A DNA stretch of 6,388 nucleotides from Burkholderiales bacterium (GTDB taxonomy: Bacteria > Pseudomonadota > Gammaproteobacteria > Burkholderiales > Burkholderiaceae_F): assembly GCA_021205255.1 (NCBI GenBank), contig JAJPXW010000060.1, positions 1 to 6,388 on the forward strand. Reading direction: 5' to 3'. Position numbers and translations under genes: made by a program. This document shows, one piece after another, positions 6,291 through 6,388 of this stretch. Numbering within the stretch: the stretch's first letter is position 1; each line of letters starts with the position of its first letter. The notes under the pieces are model-generated. The model was given only the letters and a program-made list of their open reading frames with translations. It was not told the DNA's origin and made no database searches.

Positions 6291-6388
6291 ATCCAACTGC
6301 TTTGCTAGTTACCCAATAACCACGAGTAGACAAAGTTAAAAGCTTAGAGCTTTAGTTAGCTTCATTTCACCTTTGATTACTTATGGAG

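Larger units (their letters stand above)
6012..6388. other. Stretch without a convincing gene, downstream of the tRNAs
   Basis: No open frame with a credible start and ribosome binding site is seen on either strand. The stretch holds the T run after tRNA-Leu, a small inverted repeat AATCAA/TTGATT (6059-6074), the right copy of the 11-base repeat, the 21-bp array, and a short inverted repeat AAAGCT/AGCTTT (6339-6353). The array can be read as a 48-codon frame from a GTG at 6135 to TGA at 6279-6281, but this is probably a consequence of the repeat. An ATG at 6383 is too near the edge to judge. Confidence 0.6.

Overview
The window looks like chromosomal DNA of a moderately AT-rich proteobacterium. 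The most likely group is the Betaproteobacteria, perhaps a Sutterellaceae-like gut member of the Burkholderiales. This is inferred from three things. There is a Tat-exported AMIN + Amidase_3 cell-wall amidase (AmiC type) directly coupled to tsaE. There is a tRNA-Thr(CGU) that resembles Escherichia coli thrW from memory. There is a three-gene periplasmic molybdoenzyme operon of the kind abundant in anaerobic respirers. The taxonomy is not proven by the sequence.

Left part (1-3543, + strand): a respiratory-type operon. It starts inside a gene for a molybdopterin (bis-MGD) oxidoreductase of the DMSO reductase superfamily, whose Tat signal is cut by the window edge. Two bases later comes a four-cluster ferredoxin-like electron-transfer subunit, then a TorD/DmsD-type chaperone. 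The logic is familiar: the chaperone matures the catalytic subunit before Tat export, and the Fe-S subunit, which has no signal of its own, probably travels with it and carries electrons to or from the Mo centre. No membrane anchor gene is visible and the substrate cannot be read from the sequence. The operon closes with a hairpin at the stop codon and two good rho-independent terminators.

Middle part (3588-5539, - strand): tsaE, the ATPase needed for the t6A tRNA modification, and amiC, an N-acetylmuramoyl-L-alanine amidase for septal peptidoglycan splitting. They overlap by four bases (ATGA), and amiC converges on the molybdoenzyme operon.

Right part (5540-6388): a strong-looking promoter with an A-tract upstream element drives two tRNA genes, Thr(CGU) and Leu(CAA). 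After them lie about 377 bases without a convincing gene. Most of the second half of this stretch is a degenerate 21-bp tandem repeat array centred on CTAGC, open in more than one reading frame. This array, together with an 11-base direct repeat on either side of the tRNA pair, is the part the known genes do not explain. I see no CRISPR, insertion sequence or clearly new multi-gene system.
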